64,000 bases of DNA from NCBI GenBank assembly GCA_910586355.1, contig CAJUHJ010000003.1, positions 1 through 64,000 on the forward strand, written 5' to 3'. Below, in pieces: positions 40,734 to 49,182 of this stretch. The notes below the pieces were generated by a model, which ran no database searches, was not told the DNA's origin, and was given only the letters and a program-made list of their open reading frames with translations. The stretch comes from an uncultured Lachnospiraceae bacterium (GTDB lineage: Bacteria > Bacillota > Clostridia > Lachnospirales > Lachnospiraceae). Position 1 is the first letter of the stretch, and every line of letters starts with the position of its first letter. The translations under genes were made by a program, and so were the position numbers.

Positions 40734-41861
40734 CTAGCCGTTTTTCATATTATATACCATTGCAAGAACCTCTGCCACTGCCTGATAAAGCTCTGGTGGA
40801 ATTTCCTGTCCAATATCCACATTTGCATAGAGCATTCGTGCCAATGGTTTATTTTCTACAATTTCTATATGATTTTCTTTCGCAACTTCCCTAATTTTAA
40901 GCGCCAAATAATCTTCCCCTTTTGCCAAAACAATTGGAGCTTTTGACTCATTGGCATCGTATTTCAGCGCAACAGAAAGATGCGTTGGGTTTGTAATAAT
41001 TACATCTGCTTTTGGAACATCCTGCATCATTCTTCTTCTGGAAGCCTCCTGCATCCTTTGACGCTGCTTTCCTTTTATTTCAGGATTTCCTTCTGTATTT
41101 TTATACTCATCTTTGACTTCCTGCTTTGTCATTTTCATTTCTTCATGGAACTTATGCTTCTGATAAACCCAGTCAGCTACACCAATGATAATATATACCA
41201 GCGCAATCTTAAATCCCGTATCCAAAATAATCTGACCGCAGAGAATAACCGCCTGCATAAGCGGAATATCATACAAAATAAACAACTCATCTGCATTTTC
41301 ATTAATAGAAGAATAGGCAATATAACCTATAATCCCTAATTTTACAAAAGATTTTAATAATTCAAAAAGAGACTCTTTTGAAAATATTCTTTTAAACCCA
41401 TTTAATGGATTAAATTTACTAAATTTGGGCTGCATAGGTTTCGTTGTGACTTTCCAGCGTACTTGCACTAAATCGCCTAAAAAAGCAACCGCAAACCCTA
41501 TCAAAAAGAAAGGCAGAACAAGTTTTATAATTTCAAGCAGTTGTTCCTGAAGAAACGCTGCAACATTAAACACATTCATTTCTACCGCATTATTTGTTAC
41601 AAAATCCGGTATCCTTGAATATACAAAAGAAAAAGAATCTACAAACCCATTGTATACATAAGACAAAAAGATTTTCAATACCAAAAATAAGACAACCAGA
41701 TCAAATGCACTGCTCAATTCCTTACTTTTTGCAACCTTGCCGTCATTTCTGGCATCCATTAGTTTTTTTCCCGTAGGCTCTTCCGTCTTTTCACCTCCGG
41801 GACCGTCTTTTGCAAACCACTGAAGCTGATACGGAAGCTGTAAATTATACCATTCTGTCAA
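40734..41861 (-). CDS. flhB: Flagellar export switch protein FlhB
   Basis: 375 residues with four membrane helices (residues about 50-215), a cytoplasmic linker DWVYQKHKFHEEMKMTKQEVKDEYKNTEGNPEIKG and the self-cleavage motif NPTH near residue 288, where switching from hook to filament export occurs. It starts with TTG at 41861, overlapping the fliR stop by four bases; the unusual start is the only one consistent with the length. FliK of this window is its expected regulator. An FlhB-tail paralogue lies at 22503-22790. Confidence 0.95.
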   Translation of the reverse strand: MTEWYNLQLPYQLQWFAKDGPGGEKTEEPTGKKLMDARNDGKVAKSKELSSAFDLVVLFLVLKIFLSYVYNGFVDSFSFVYSRIPDFVTNNAVEMNVFNVAAFLQEQLLEIIKLVLPFFLIGFAVAFLGDLVQVRWKVTTKPMQPKFSKFNPLNGFKRIFSKESLFELLKSFVKLGIIGYIAYSSINENADELFILYDIPLMQAVILCGQIILDTGFKIALVYIIIGVADWVYQKHKFHEEMKMTKQEVKDEYKNTEGNPEIKGKQRQRMQEASRRRMMQDVPKADVIITNPTHLSVALKYDANESKAPIVLAKGEDYLALKIREVAKENHIEIVENKPLARMLYANVDIGQEIPPELYQAVAEVLAMVYNMKNG

Positions 41862-42643
41862 CTTTCATACATCCCTTTTATCATAGACACAATTGTCCTC
41901 TTCATCTCATCAAAAATAAAATCAGAAACATTTATAAATAATTCAATCGTAATAAACATCACAAGCAAACCCAAGAGAATCTTTAACTGCATACCTACCG
42001 CAAACATATTCATCTGTGGAGACACTTTTGCCATAATCCCCAAAATACAGTTTAAAATCATCAGACAAGCAAAAATAGGAAGAATGATCCGAAAAGCAAT
42101 GACAAATAAATCTATCATATATGTAATCATTCCTGATAACAGGTGATCCCATTGAAACACCTGGCCGTTTACTGGTATAAGCTGATAAGAATCCGCTACG
42201 GCACGCAAAAGATAATGATGCATATTTGTCACAACCAAAAGCAGCAATACAAGATAGCTGTATAAATTTGCGCTAACACTCGCCTGCGTTTTCATCTGTG
42301 GGTTATACTCCTGTGCCATCGAAAAGCCAAGATTCATATCCATTAAATTTCCAGCTAATAAAATAATGGAATTACAAATATTTGCTGCAAATCCAATGAG
42401 CAATCCTGTAATTCCTTCTTTTAGGACGATAATGGAATATCCCACGATCCCTGTATATCCCAAGCTCTCTTTTGGAACAAGCTGAAATAAAAGCAAAGAA
42501 ATAAAAACAGATACACCTATCTTGACCTTCCCTGGTGTATTCTGCATTTCAAAAAAAGGGGCTACAAAGACGAAGCAGGAAATTCGTACCAAAATCAACA
42601 AAAAATATTCAAATGTAATAAGAGAAAAGCTATAATTTACCAT
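41858..42643 (-). CDS. fliR: Flagellar export gate protein FliR
   Basis: 261 residues, about six hydrophobic segments, with the FliR patterns EYFLLILVRISCFVFVAPFFEMQNTPGKVKIGVSVFIS near the N terminus, GFAANICNSIILLAGNLMDMNLGFSMAQEYNPQ, and a late KVSPQMNMFAVGMQLKILLGL. Part of the FliPQR channel core that opens to let export substrates pass. AGGTTGCAGT precedes ATG. It overlaps flhB by four bases (TTGA). Confidence 0.96.
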   Translation of the reverse strand: MVNYSFSLITFEYFLLILVRISCFVFVAPFFEMQNTPGKVKIGVSVFISLLLFQLVPKESLGYTGIVGYSIIVLKEGITGLLIGFAANICNSIILLAGNLMDMNLGFSMAQEYNPQMKTQASVSANLYSYLVLLLLVVTNMHHYLLRAVADSYQLIPVNGQVFQWDHLLSGMITYMIDLFVIAFRIILPIFACLMILNCILGIMAKVSPQMNMFAVGMQLKILLGLLVMFITIELFINVSDFIFDEMKRTIVSMIKGMYES

Positions 42644-42651
42644 ACTGCAAC

Positions 42652-42924
42652 CTAGCTTAAGAATACACTAAAATCTGACCAAAGACGTGTCATAAAATCA
42701 GACATAATATTTAACATCCACGGACCAACCAACATAATTCCTAAAAAAACCGCCAGAATTTTTGGTACAAAGGTAAGTGTCTGCTCCTGAATCGATGTCA
42801 CTGTTTGAAAAATACTAATAATCAATCCTACAACTAATGAAATAAGCAATAAGGGAGCTGACGTAATAATAATTGTATAAATTGCTTCTTTTGCAATTGT
42901 AATAACATCTCCCTGTGTAATCAT
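42652..42924 (-). CDS. fliQ: Flagellar export gate protein FliQ
   Basis: 90 residues from ATG 42924, which has GGGAGG eight bases upstream; the seven-residue longer frame gives a non-standard length. Two membrane helices (about residues 15-40 and 50-75) with the family motifs ITQGDVITIAKEAI and ISIFQTVTSIQEQTLTFVPKILAV. Located between fliP and fliR as expected. Confidence 0.95.
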   Translation of the reverse strand: MITQGDVITIAKEAIYTIIITSAPLLLISLVVGLIISIFQTVTSIQEQTLTFVPKILAVFLGIMLVGPWMLNIMSDFMTRLWSDFSVFLS

Positions 42925-42976
42925 CTCATTTTCCTCCCAACTCATCAGCCTTGCTACTATTTATCTGACAGCAAGG

Positions 42977-43873
42977 CTAATAAAATGTCTTCACCAAATT
43001 TCCAATCACTAAATTCCAGCCATCTGCCAAGATAAACAATAAAACCTTAAACGGCATTGATATCGTTGTAGGCGGGAGCATCATCATACCCATAGACATA
43101 AGTACAGAGGCCACCACCATGTCAATCACAATAAATGGAATATAGATACAAAATCCTATAATAAAAGCTGTCCTAAGCTCACTAAGCACAAAACTTGGAA
43201 TTAAAATAGAAAAAGGAACTTCCTCATAACTCTCAAAAGTTTGTCCGGAAATTTGAATAAACAAGTCAATATCTTTTGTCTGTACCTGTCCATTCATAAA
43301 CTCACGTATCGGCTGGCCGCCTATTTCTATTGCCTCTTCCTGTGTAATCTCATTTGCATCAAAAGGCTGAATTGCCTTTTCATTAATTTCTGAAAACACT
43401 GGCTGCATAATAAATAATGTCAAAAATAATGCAAGACCAATCAAAATCTGATTTGGCGGAGCTGTCTGCGTACCAATCGCCGTCCTTAAAAAATGCAGAA
43501 CAATTATAATTCTGGTAAACGACGTCAGCATAATCAATATAGACGGCAAAAGAGCAAGAATCGTAAGCACCAACAAAATCCGAATGGAACCAGACAGATT
43601 TCCTTCTTCATTATTATAACTAAAAAATATCCCATTGGTACTATCCGAAGTAGCGCTTGGTAAAGGTCTGTTTCTCTGGTCTTCAGGTTCTCCAATTGCA
43701 TCACCTGACGGCACGTCTATATCATTTACTGCTTCATCATAATCTAATGGTGGATTATTTACCGTTCCAGTCGCATAAATATCCTGGCTTTTTAAAAGCA
43801 TAACAGCAAATATGATAACCATTACTGCAAAAATCACAGTCACCCTACAATAAGCATTTTTAAATTTATTCAT
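42977..43873 (-). CDS. fliP: Flagellar export gate protein FliP
   Basis: 298 residues from ATG 43873, just after the fliO stop; the frame extends to 43966 through fliO without a start signal. An N-terminal signal-like helix (residues about 10-27) precedes a 60-residue linker, then the FliP domain: LALLPSILIMLTSFTRIIIVLHFLRTAIGTQTAPPNQILIGLALFLTLFIMQPVF, and late GMMMLPPTTISMPFKVLLFILADGWNLVIGNL. Forms the FliP5 ring of the export gate. The ribosome binding site GGGATTAATT is weak. Confidence 0.95.
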   Translation of the reverse strand: MNKFKNAYCRVTVIFAVMVIIFAVMLLKSQDIYATGTVNNPPLDYDEAVNDIDVPSGDAIGEPEDQRNRPLPSATSDSTNGIFFSYNNEEGNLSGSIRILLVLTILALLPSILIMLTSFTRIIIVLHFLRTAIGTQTAPPNQILIGLALFLTLFIMQPVFSEINEKAIQPFDANEITQEEAIEIGGQPIREFMNGQVQTKDIDLFIQISGQTFESYEEVPFSILIPSFVLSELRTAFIIGFCIYIPFIVIDMVVASVLMSMGMMMLPPTTISMPFKVLLFILADGWNLVIGNLVKTFY

Positions 43874-43886
43874 AATTAATCCCAGT

Positions 43887-44267
43887 CTACTTCTTCGGTA
43901 TATGTTCTTTCCATTTTTCCAATATATCTTTAAAACTATTCGCCGAAATTCCAGTAAACCCTTCATCCGGCGTTACTTCTTTCAACTGTTCCTTCGTAAG
44001 TTTTGTAAGCAGCTGTACTTCATCTTTTCCAATCGCTATAACCAAATATTCATCTCCCGCTTCTATAATCTGAATATATTTATTTGGAGTAATTTTTAAA
44101 GTATCAATTACTCTCAAATTTTTATTGAAGCTATGCCCTTTTTGATAAGATGCAATCCAACGTGTAGCCAGATATGTAATCACAAGCACAAAGATAAAAA
44201 TCAATAAAACGCCGATTAACTGTACAAAACTTTCAAAAGAAGAAGTCTGTACTGCTATGATATACAT
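43887..44267 (-). CDS. fliO: Flagellar protein FliO (FliZ)
   Basis: 126 residues: a membrane helix at residues 16-36, then a FliO cytoplasmic domain with SYQKGHSFNKNLRVIDTLKITPNKYIQIIEAGDEYLVIAIGKDEVQLLTKLT. FliO chaperones assembly of the FliP ring. It sits four bases after cheY and overlaps the ORF upstream of fliP. Called FliZ in Bacillus. AGGTTAATTT precedes ATG. Assignment is by position and domain pattern. Confidence 0.88.
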   Translation of the reverse strand: MYIIAVQTSSFESFVQLIGVLLIFIFVLVITYLATRWIASYQKGHSFNKNLRVIDTLKITPNKYIQIIEAGDEYLVIAIGKDEVQLLTKLTKEQLKEVTPDEGFTGISANSFKDILEKWKEHIPKK

Positions 44268-44270
44268 AAA

Positions 44271-44633
44271 TTAACCTACGACTTTTTTTACAGCTTCTAA
44301 AACGCGCTCTGCCTGGAATGGTTTTACAATAAAATCTTTTGCACCAGACTGAATTGCTTCAATAACCATCGCCTGCTGCCCCATTGCAGAACACATAATA
44401 ATAGCAGCGCCAGAATCTATCTCACGAATCTTCTTCAATGCCTGAATACCATCCATCTCTGGCATGGTAATATCCATCAGAACGAGATCCGGCTTTGTTT
44501 CATTGAATTTTTCTACTGCTTTCTGACCGTTTTCTGCCTCTGCTACGACATTATAACCATTTTTTGTTAAAATATCTTTAATCATCATCCGCATAAACGC
44601 TGCATCATCACAAACTAAAATATTCTTTGCCAT
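44271..44633 (-). CDS. cheY: Chemotaxis response regulator CheY
   Basis: 120-residue single receiver domain: acidic residues in LVCDDAAFMRMM, phospho-acceptor Asp54 in LVLMDITMPEMDGI, Thr/Ser and Lys at MCSAMGQQ and FIVKPFQ. Phosphorylated by CheA, it binds the FliM/FliY switch to control motor direction. The gene is inside the flagellar operon between fliY and fliO, as in Bacillus. AAGGAG precedes ATG. No output domain, as for CheY. Confidence 0.95.
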   Translation of the reverse strand: MAKNILVCDDAAFMRMMIKDILTKNGYNVVAEAENGQKAVEKFNETKPDLVLMDITMPEMDGIQALKKIREIDSGAAIIMCSAMGQQAMVIEAIQSGAKDFIVKPFQAERVLEAVKKVVG

Positions 44634-44653
44634 TTTTTTAATCTCCTTTTTGT

Positions 44654-45787
44654 TTATTTAATAATATCAGTAATTCTGACGCCAAAGTTCTCTTCAATGA
44701 CTACAACTTCTCCTTTGGCTACATACTTACCATTAACGAGAATATCAATCGGCTCGCCAGCAATCTTATTTAATTCAATAATTGTACCGGGAGTAAAATC
44801 CAAAATCTCTTGAATTGATTTACTCGTTCTTCCTAATTCTACTGTCACCTCTAAAGGCACATCCATAATCAAATCAATATTTTCTGATTGTAGCGCCGGA
44901 CTGATACTGCCAGGTGCAAATGCCTGAAATTGCGCTGGTTGGACATTTACCGGCTGCGCGGGCATTGGCTGACCCATCATCGGCTGACCCATCATCGGCT
45001 GACCCATTACCGGCTGTGCGGGCATTGGCTGACCCATCATCGGCTGCGCCGGCATCGGCGCTGCTGCAGGCTGTGAAGCCGCTACATCCGTCTGTTCTGT
45101 CGCTGTTGAATTCACATCCATCTCCATATTCTTTGTTATACTTGAACACATCTCTCTCGCAAAAGAAAACGGATACAACTGCATAATCTGGCTGTCTACC
45201 AAATCCCCGATTTCCATCCGAAAAGAAATCATTACAAACTGCCCTGTAAGAAAAGTATCAATCTCTGCCGCTTCTACTGTTTCTGTCAAATCAACAACAT
45301 CTGCTTCTGGAGGGCTGATGTCTATCATTTTATTCAACATGGAAGACAAAGAAGTGGCTGCAGAACCCATCATCTGATTCATTGCCTCACAAATTGCGCT
45401 TAAATGCAGTTCGCCTAATTCTCCATCTGTATTTGTTCCATCGCCGCCCATCATCAAGTCTGTAATTACTTTTACATCGCGGTCCTTTAATACTAATACG
45501 TTGCTTCCATCTAATCCCACTGTATATCCAATCCGGATAAATACACATGGTCTTTCATATGCAGCCACAATATCTTCCCATGTAGCAAAAGAAACAACCG
45601 GAGTCGATATATCGACTTTTCTGTTTACAAGCGAAAATAATGTTGTCGCCGCTGTTCCCATACTGATATTTGCAACTTCACCAATTGCATCTTTTTCAGT
45701 ATCAGTAAGAGGCTGCTCTCCTAAATCAGAACCATCCGGCTCATTTAACAAGGCATTTATTTCTTCTTGAGATAACATTCCATCCAT
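44654..45787 (-). CDS. fliY: Flagellar motor switch phosphatase FliY (FliN domain)
   Basis: 377 residues. N terminus MLSQEEINALL resembles the CheY-binding element of FliM. The CheC-type phosphatase centres (TDTEKDAIGEVANISMGTAATTLFS near residue 27 and HLSAICEAMNQMMGSAATSL near 125) dephosphorylate CheY-P. A Met/Gln/Pro-rich linker (about residues 243-285; QPMMGQPMPAQP-like repeats) leads to the C-terminal FliN/SpoA domain (VPLEVTVELGRTSKSIQEILDFTPGTIIELNK). Forms the C ring with FliM and FliG. Start has GGAGGAG. The linker is encoded by a repeated DNA segment. Confidence 0.95.
   Translation of the reverse strand: MDGMLSQEEINALLNEPDGSDLGEQPLTDTEKDAIGEVANISMGTAATTLFSLVNRKVDISTPVVSFATWEDIVAAYERPCVFIRIGYTVGLDGSNVLVLKDRDVKVITDLMMGGDGTNTDGELGELHLSAICEAMNQMMGSAATSLSSMLNKMIDISPPEADVVDLTETVEAAEIDTFLTGQFVMISFRMEIGDLVDSQIMQLYPFSFAREMCSSITKNMEMDVNSTATEQTDVAASQPAAAPMPAQPMMGQPMPAQPVMGQPMMGQPMMGQPMPAQPVNVQPAQFQAFAPGSISPALQSENIDLIMDVPLEVTVELGRTSKSIQEILDFTPGTIIELNKIAGEPIDILVNGKYVAKGEVVVIEENFGVRITDIIK
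44951..45059 (-). repeat. 15/60-base in-frame repeats in the fliY linker
   Basis: A segment containing ggctgacccatcatc recurs with a 15-base period, and the larger block gcgggcattggctgaccc recurs 60 bases apart. The encoded MGQP-type units can change copy number without frameshift. Confidence 0.8.
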
Positions 45788-45793
45788 TGTCTA

Positions 45794-46771
45794 TTACTCC
45801 TCCCCGATTACTGATGTAACTCTTACTGCATATTGTTTGCCGGATGCCCCCGGTAATGCAGTAAACTTTCGTATATTACCAACATATACATCTAATTCTT
45901 TATCAACCTTTGAATCCAAACGAATAATATCCCCAATTTGAAGATTTGTAAAGTCTTGAACGGAAACCGTACTTTTCCCAAGATAAGCTTTAATTGGCAC
46001 TGGAGCCTTTGAAATCATATCCTGAATAAGTTCCGCATATTCGGCCTCATCGCCTTTTTTAATACTCGAATACCAGAATTTCGTATTTAATTTATCCATT
46101 ACAGGTTCTAAAGTCATAAATGGCAGTCCGACATTCATCAGTCCCTCGACATCACCAATCCGTATATTTATACTGACAAGCGCAATCATTTCACTTGGCG
46201 AGATAATCTGTGCAAACTGAGAATTTGTTTCTATCCTTTCCAATCTTGGATGGATTTCAACAACATTCTGCCATGGATCTGCAAGCAATTCCACACACAC
46301 TGTCATAATCCGTTCTATAATCAAAAGTTCTATTTCTGAAAAATCCCGGCTCTTATCCAGCGGCTGCCCAAAACCTCCCAACATACGGTCTACCATTGTA
46401 TACCCAAGATTTGCCGCCACTTCAATAATAATATTTCCGCTTAACGGCTGCATATCCACAACACCAAGCAGAACAGGATTGGAAAGCGCATTCGAAAACT
46501 CCGAATAAATAACTGCTTCTGAATTCATCACTTCGACCTGGACACTTTTTCTCAGATATACCGGAAGATTGGTAGATATCAACCTTCCGTAATTCTCAAA
46601 AATCATTTCCAATGTTCTTAAATGCTCTTTCGAAAACTTAGAAGGTCTGGCAAAATCATATTTCTTCACCTGTTTTTCCGGAGCATCCTTCATTTCGTCT
46701 ACATCGAGTTCACCATCGCTTAACGCCCTTAGCAAACTATCGATTTCACTCTGGGATAACACATCACCCAT
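45794..46771 (-). CDS. fliM: Flagellar motor switch protein FliM
   Basis: 325 residues. N-terminal CheY-binding peptide LSQSEIDSLLRAL, middle domain with the GGXG motif in LGGFGQPLDKSRDFSEIELLIIERIM near residue 137, and C-terminal SpoA domain (YLGKSTVSVQDFTNLQIGDIIRLD near residue 262). FliM forms the C-ring wall and binds CheY-P. It precedes fliY by six bases. Ribosome binding site GGTGGTGAAA. Typical length. Confidence 0.96.
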   Translation of the reverse strand: MGDVLSQSEIDSLLRALSDGELDVDEMKDAPEKQVKKYDFARPSKFSKEHLRTLEMIFENYGRLISTNLPVYLRKSVQVEVMNSEAVIYSEFSNALSNPVLLGVVDMQPLSGNIIIEVAANLGYTMVDRMLGGFGQPLDKSRDFSEIELLIIERIMTVCVELLADPWQNVVEIHPRLERIETNSQFAQIISPSEMIALVSINIRIGDVEGLMNVGLPFMTLEPVMDKLNTKFWYSSIKKGDEAEYAELIQDMISKAPVPIKAYLGKSTVSVQDFTNLQIGDIIRLDSKVDKELDVYVGNIRKFTALPGASGKQYAVRVTSVIGEE

Positions 46772-46800
46772 GAAATTTCACCACCTGCCTCATGCGTTTT

Positions 46801-47310
46801 TTACTGACAAGTAACTGTCGGAAATCCTACACTGATAATAAAATCAGAATCAAACATTGTCTGCAGATCTCTTAAAATTTTATCCTGTATTCCCTGCGTA
46901 TCTGCATTAAACTCCTCGTATGTGTAACCTGATATAATCGTGTTAATTTGATTCTTAATCAAACTTTCTCTGTCTGTCATTGCATCACCATATTCTTTAT
47001 AGCCGTCATTTTTGGTGTCCATAGCAAGAGAAATACTGAGCGTCACATAGTGCGCTTTACCATCTGCGCTGTCTTTTAAATTAATGGTCATATCCGCAAT
47101 ATCATAGTTTGCCACCTGTTCAAGCGGAACATCTAACTTTGCAGACGTCGCGCCGCTGTTTAATTCCAAATCAATCGCGCTGCAGATTTGTGTAATCAAT
47201 TCATTTGACTTTCTTGTTTGTGGCAGAATGGTTATTGTCACAATGGCTGTTAAAATTAAATTAACAAAAACCAACACCAGAATAACCACACTCATAAGAT
47301 TCTTCTTCAT
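46801..47310 (-). CDS. fliL: Flagellar basal body-associated protein FliL
   Basis: 169 residues: an N-terminal membrane helix (residues 6-25) and a periplasmic-side FliL domain (about 60-169) with LKDSADGKAHYVTLSISLAMDTKND, ESLIKNQINTIISGYTYEEF and ending in FPTVTCQ. FliL associates with stators and basal body to support motor torque. Between motB and fliM, the standard place. AAAGGAACAGGCATT precedes ATG. Sequence conservation of this family is low, so assignment leans on topology and order. Confidence 0.88.
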   Translation of the reverse strand: MKKNLMSVVILVLVFVNLILTAIVTITILPQTRKSNELITQICSAIDLELNSGATSAKLDVPLEQVANYDIADMTINLKDSADGKAHYVTLSISLAMDTKNDGYKEYGDAMTDRESLIKNQINTIISGYTYEEFNADTQGIQDKILRDLQTMFDSDFIISVGFPTVTCQ

Positions 47311-47332
47311 AATGCCTGTTCCTTTCCCAGTT

Positions 47333-48139
47333 CTAATAATCTGTACTGTAAGAATTATAAATCTTTACTTCTACCCGCCTGTTGCGCGCTCTGCCCTCTG
47401 GAGTAGAATTATCCGCAACCGGAACATATTCGCCTCGGCCAGAGGATTTTAAAAGTCCAGGTTCCAAATCAGTAATATCTCTAATGTAATCTGCCACGCT
47501 TAATGCACGATACATAGAAAGCTCATTATTATTTGCATATTTATCATTCGAAATCGGGACGTTGTCTGTATGTCCTTCAATTTCTATAATATTACTGTCA
47601 TAATTTGAAAGAATGGCGCCTATCTTATCCACCAAAGGATATGCGTCTTCGCGAATTTCAGAACTCCCCGAATCAAACAGCAATGCGCCATTCAAAGTCA
47701 AAAGAACATATTGCGCGTTGAATTCCACTTCCACCTGATCCTGAATCCCATATTCGGTTGCTTTGTCGCTGACTTCTTCCGACATTTTTTCAGATTCTTT
47801 CAGCGCCTCTTCCTCATATGCTTCCTTAATATCTTTTTCCTCTTCCGCCTTTTGTTCTTCATCTTCCGATTCAAACTGTTCAAAGAATATGTTAAAATCT
47901 TTCAACTGGCTAATCCCCGAAGAAATCAACTGTCCCTGCTGAATCGACGAACCTCCGGCAGGCAGCACGCTGAATGTGCTCTGTAAAGAAGCTACTACCT
48001 GTTCAAATTTTTCCGCATCTACGGTAGACATGGAAAAAAGCAATACAAAGAAACACAATAAAAGATTCATCAAGTCACTAAAAGTATTCATCCACGCCGG
48101 TGAGCCTTTTGGAGCATCTTCCTGCTTCTTTTTCGCCAC
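47333..48139 (-). CDS. motB: Stator protein MotB
   Basis: 268 residues: one membrane helix (residues 20-40) starting with the conserved proton-binding Asp in NTFSDLMNLLLCFFVLLFSMST, a plug/linker of Glu/Lys-rich coiled coil (about 85-125), and an OmpA-like peptidoglycan-binding domain (IIEIEGHTDNVPIS near 180, LSMYRALSVADYI, SSGRGEYVPVADN and RRVEVKI). The PTD/S context of the Asp (FSDLM) fits a proton-driven stator. It starts with GTG, one base overlapping the motA stop (TAGTG), with GGAGGTG upstream. Confidence 0.96.
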   Translation of the reverse strand: MAKKKQEDAPKGSPAWMNTFSDLMNLLLCFFVLLFSMSTVDAEKFEQVVASLQSTFSVLPAGGSSIQQGQLISSGISQLKDFNIFFEQFESEDEEQKAEEEKDIKEAYEEEALKESEKMSEEVSDKATEYGIQDQVEVEFNAQYVLLTLNGALLFDSGSSEIREDAYPLVDKIGAILSNYDSNIIEIEGHTDNVPISNDKYANNNELSMYRALSVADYIRDITDLEPGLLKSSGRGEYVPVADNSTPEGRARNRRVEVKIYNSYSTDY

Positions 48140-48921
48140 TATTCTTCACCTCCGCCGGTGCCGACGTCACTTCTGATTGCCGGTGACAAGAAGGATTTCA
48201 GTTTCTCTTCAATTACTCGTGGATTCTCTCCTGCCTGGATAGACAAAAGCCCTTCCACCATAATCTCTTTTACAATAACTTCCAAATCATTATTTACTTT
48301 CATCTTGCTGGCAACAGGAGCACACAGCCAGTTTGCAACAATAGAACCATACAAAGTAGTAATCAAGGCTACCGCCATGGAAGGACCGATAGAGGAAGGA
48401 TCCTCCATGTTATTTAACATATTAACAAGACCAACCAAAGTACCAATCATTCCCCATGCAGGACCCAATTCTGCCCATTTATCCCAGAATCCAATTACTT
48501 TCTTATGCCGGTCTTCCAAACAGACAAGCTCTGTCTCTAAGATTCCACGTACCAGCTCTGCGTCTGTACCGTCAACAACAAGCATAATCCCTTTTTTTAG
48601 GAATGGATCTTCAATGTCATTTGAGGCTTCTTCCAATGCTAAAAGACCTTCTTTCCTGGCAACGTTAGCCAGATTGATAACATTACTGATAACAGCTCCC
48701 GGATCTAAAACTTCTTCCTTAAATGCAAGTGTGATACTTTTTAGACCGCCAATAAAATCTTTCAGTTTGTTTGATGCCAAAACACCCGAAATGGAACCAC
48801 CCAATGTGATAATAATAGATGGTACGTCTATGTAACTGCCAATATCTGCTCCCGCAGAAAGGATACCAAATATAACCATACTGAATCCAAGAATGATTCC
48901 CAATAAAGATGCTATATCCAC
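48139..48921 (-). CDS. motA: Stator protein MotA
   Basis: 260 residues with four membrane helices. Motifs: N-terminal GIILGFSMVIFGI, IDVPSIIITLGGSISGVL, cytoplasmic EEASNDIEDPFLKKGIMLVVDGTD, and GPAWGMIGTLVGLVNML containing the Pro-Gly helix of the family, followed by LITTLYGSIVANWLCAPVASKM. Forms the ion channel with MotB. Starts with GTG after AGGTGAGAG. First gene after the promoter at 48987-49015 and terminator that follow flgE. Confidence 0.96.
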   Translation of the reverse strand: MDIASLLGIILGFSMVIFGILSAGADIGSYIDVPSIIITLGGSISGVLASNKLKDFIGGLKSITLAFKEEVLDPGAVISNVINLANVARKEGLLALEEASNDIEDPFLKKGIMLVVDGTDAELVRGILETELVCLEDRHKKVIGFWDKWAELGPAWGMIGTLVGLVNMLNNMEDPSSIGPSMAVALITTLYGSIVANWLCAPVASKMKVNNDLEVIVKEIMVEGLLSIQAGENPRVIEEKLKSFLSPAIRSDVGTGGGEE

Positions 48922-48986
48922 TAACTCTCACCTACCCATTTTATTATTCTTTGGTATATGGTCATGCCATGAAACCTTTGTATCTT

Positions 48987-49015
48987 AGTTTACTAGACTT
49001 TTCGAAAAATGTCTA
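48987..49015 (-). promoter_or_regulatory. Second fla/che promoter, upstream of motA
   Basis: TAGACA (49010-49015) and TAAACT (48987-48992) on the minus strand, 17 bases apart. The -35 and spacer contain a nearly symmetric TAGAC...GTCTA dyad around TTTTCGAAAA, possibly an operator. It lies downstream of a terminator-like hairpin and before motA. Confidence 0.65.
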
Positions 49016-49082
49016 TACATATATTGAATTTTTTTTAAACAGAACAAGAAACCGCGTATTAAAACGCAACACGCCTTATGTC

Positions 49083-49135
49083 TATTTAAAATAAAACATG
49101 TGCATAACTGACGCTATACCGCCAAGTCATGCACA
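49083..49135 (-). terminator. Hairpin terminator between flgE and motA
   Basis: A stem of 11 bp (49099-49109 with 49125-49135, one G-U pair) is extended by four inner pairs and followed on the minus strand by TGTTTTATTTT. It could reduce transcription from the rod/hook genes into the stator and switch genes. Confidence 0.7.
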
Positions 49136-49182
49136 CATTATACCATATCTTGCGTAAAAATGGAACACCTATACGTTATTTA

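Noticed and set aside
48158..48835. 225-residue plus-strand ORF
   Set aside because: Fully antisense to motA, with Ser/Thr/Ile-rich composition typical of a reverse-frame shadow and no ribosome binding site.
48993..49009. CodY box in the motA promoter spacer
   Set aside because: TTTTTCGAAAA resembles the CodY core but lacks the central W base, so the half-sites are out of register; not claimed.
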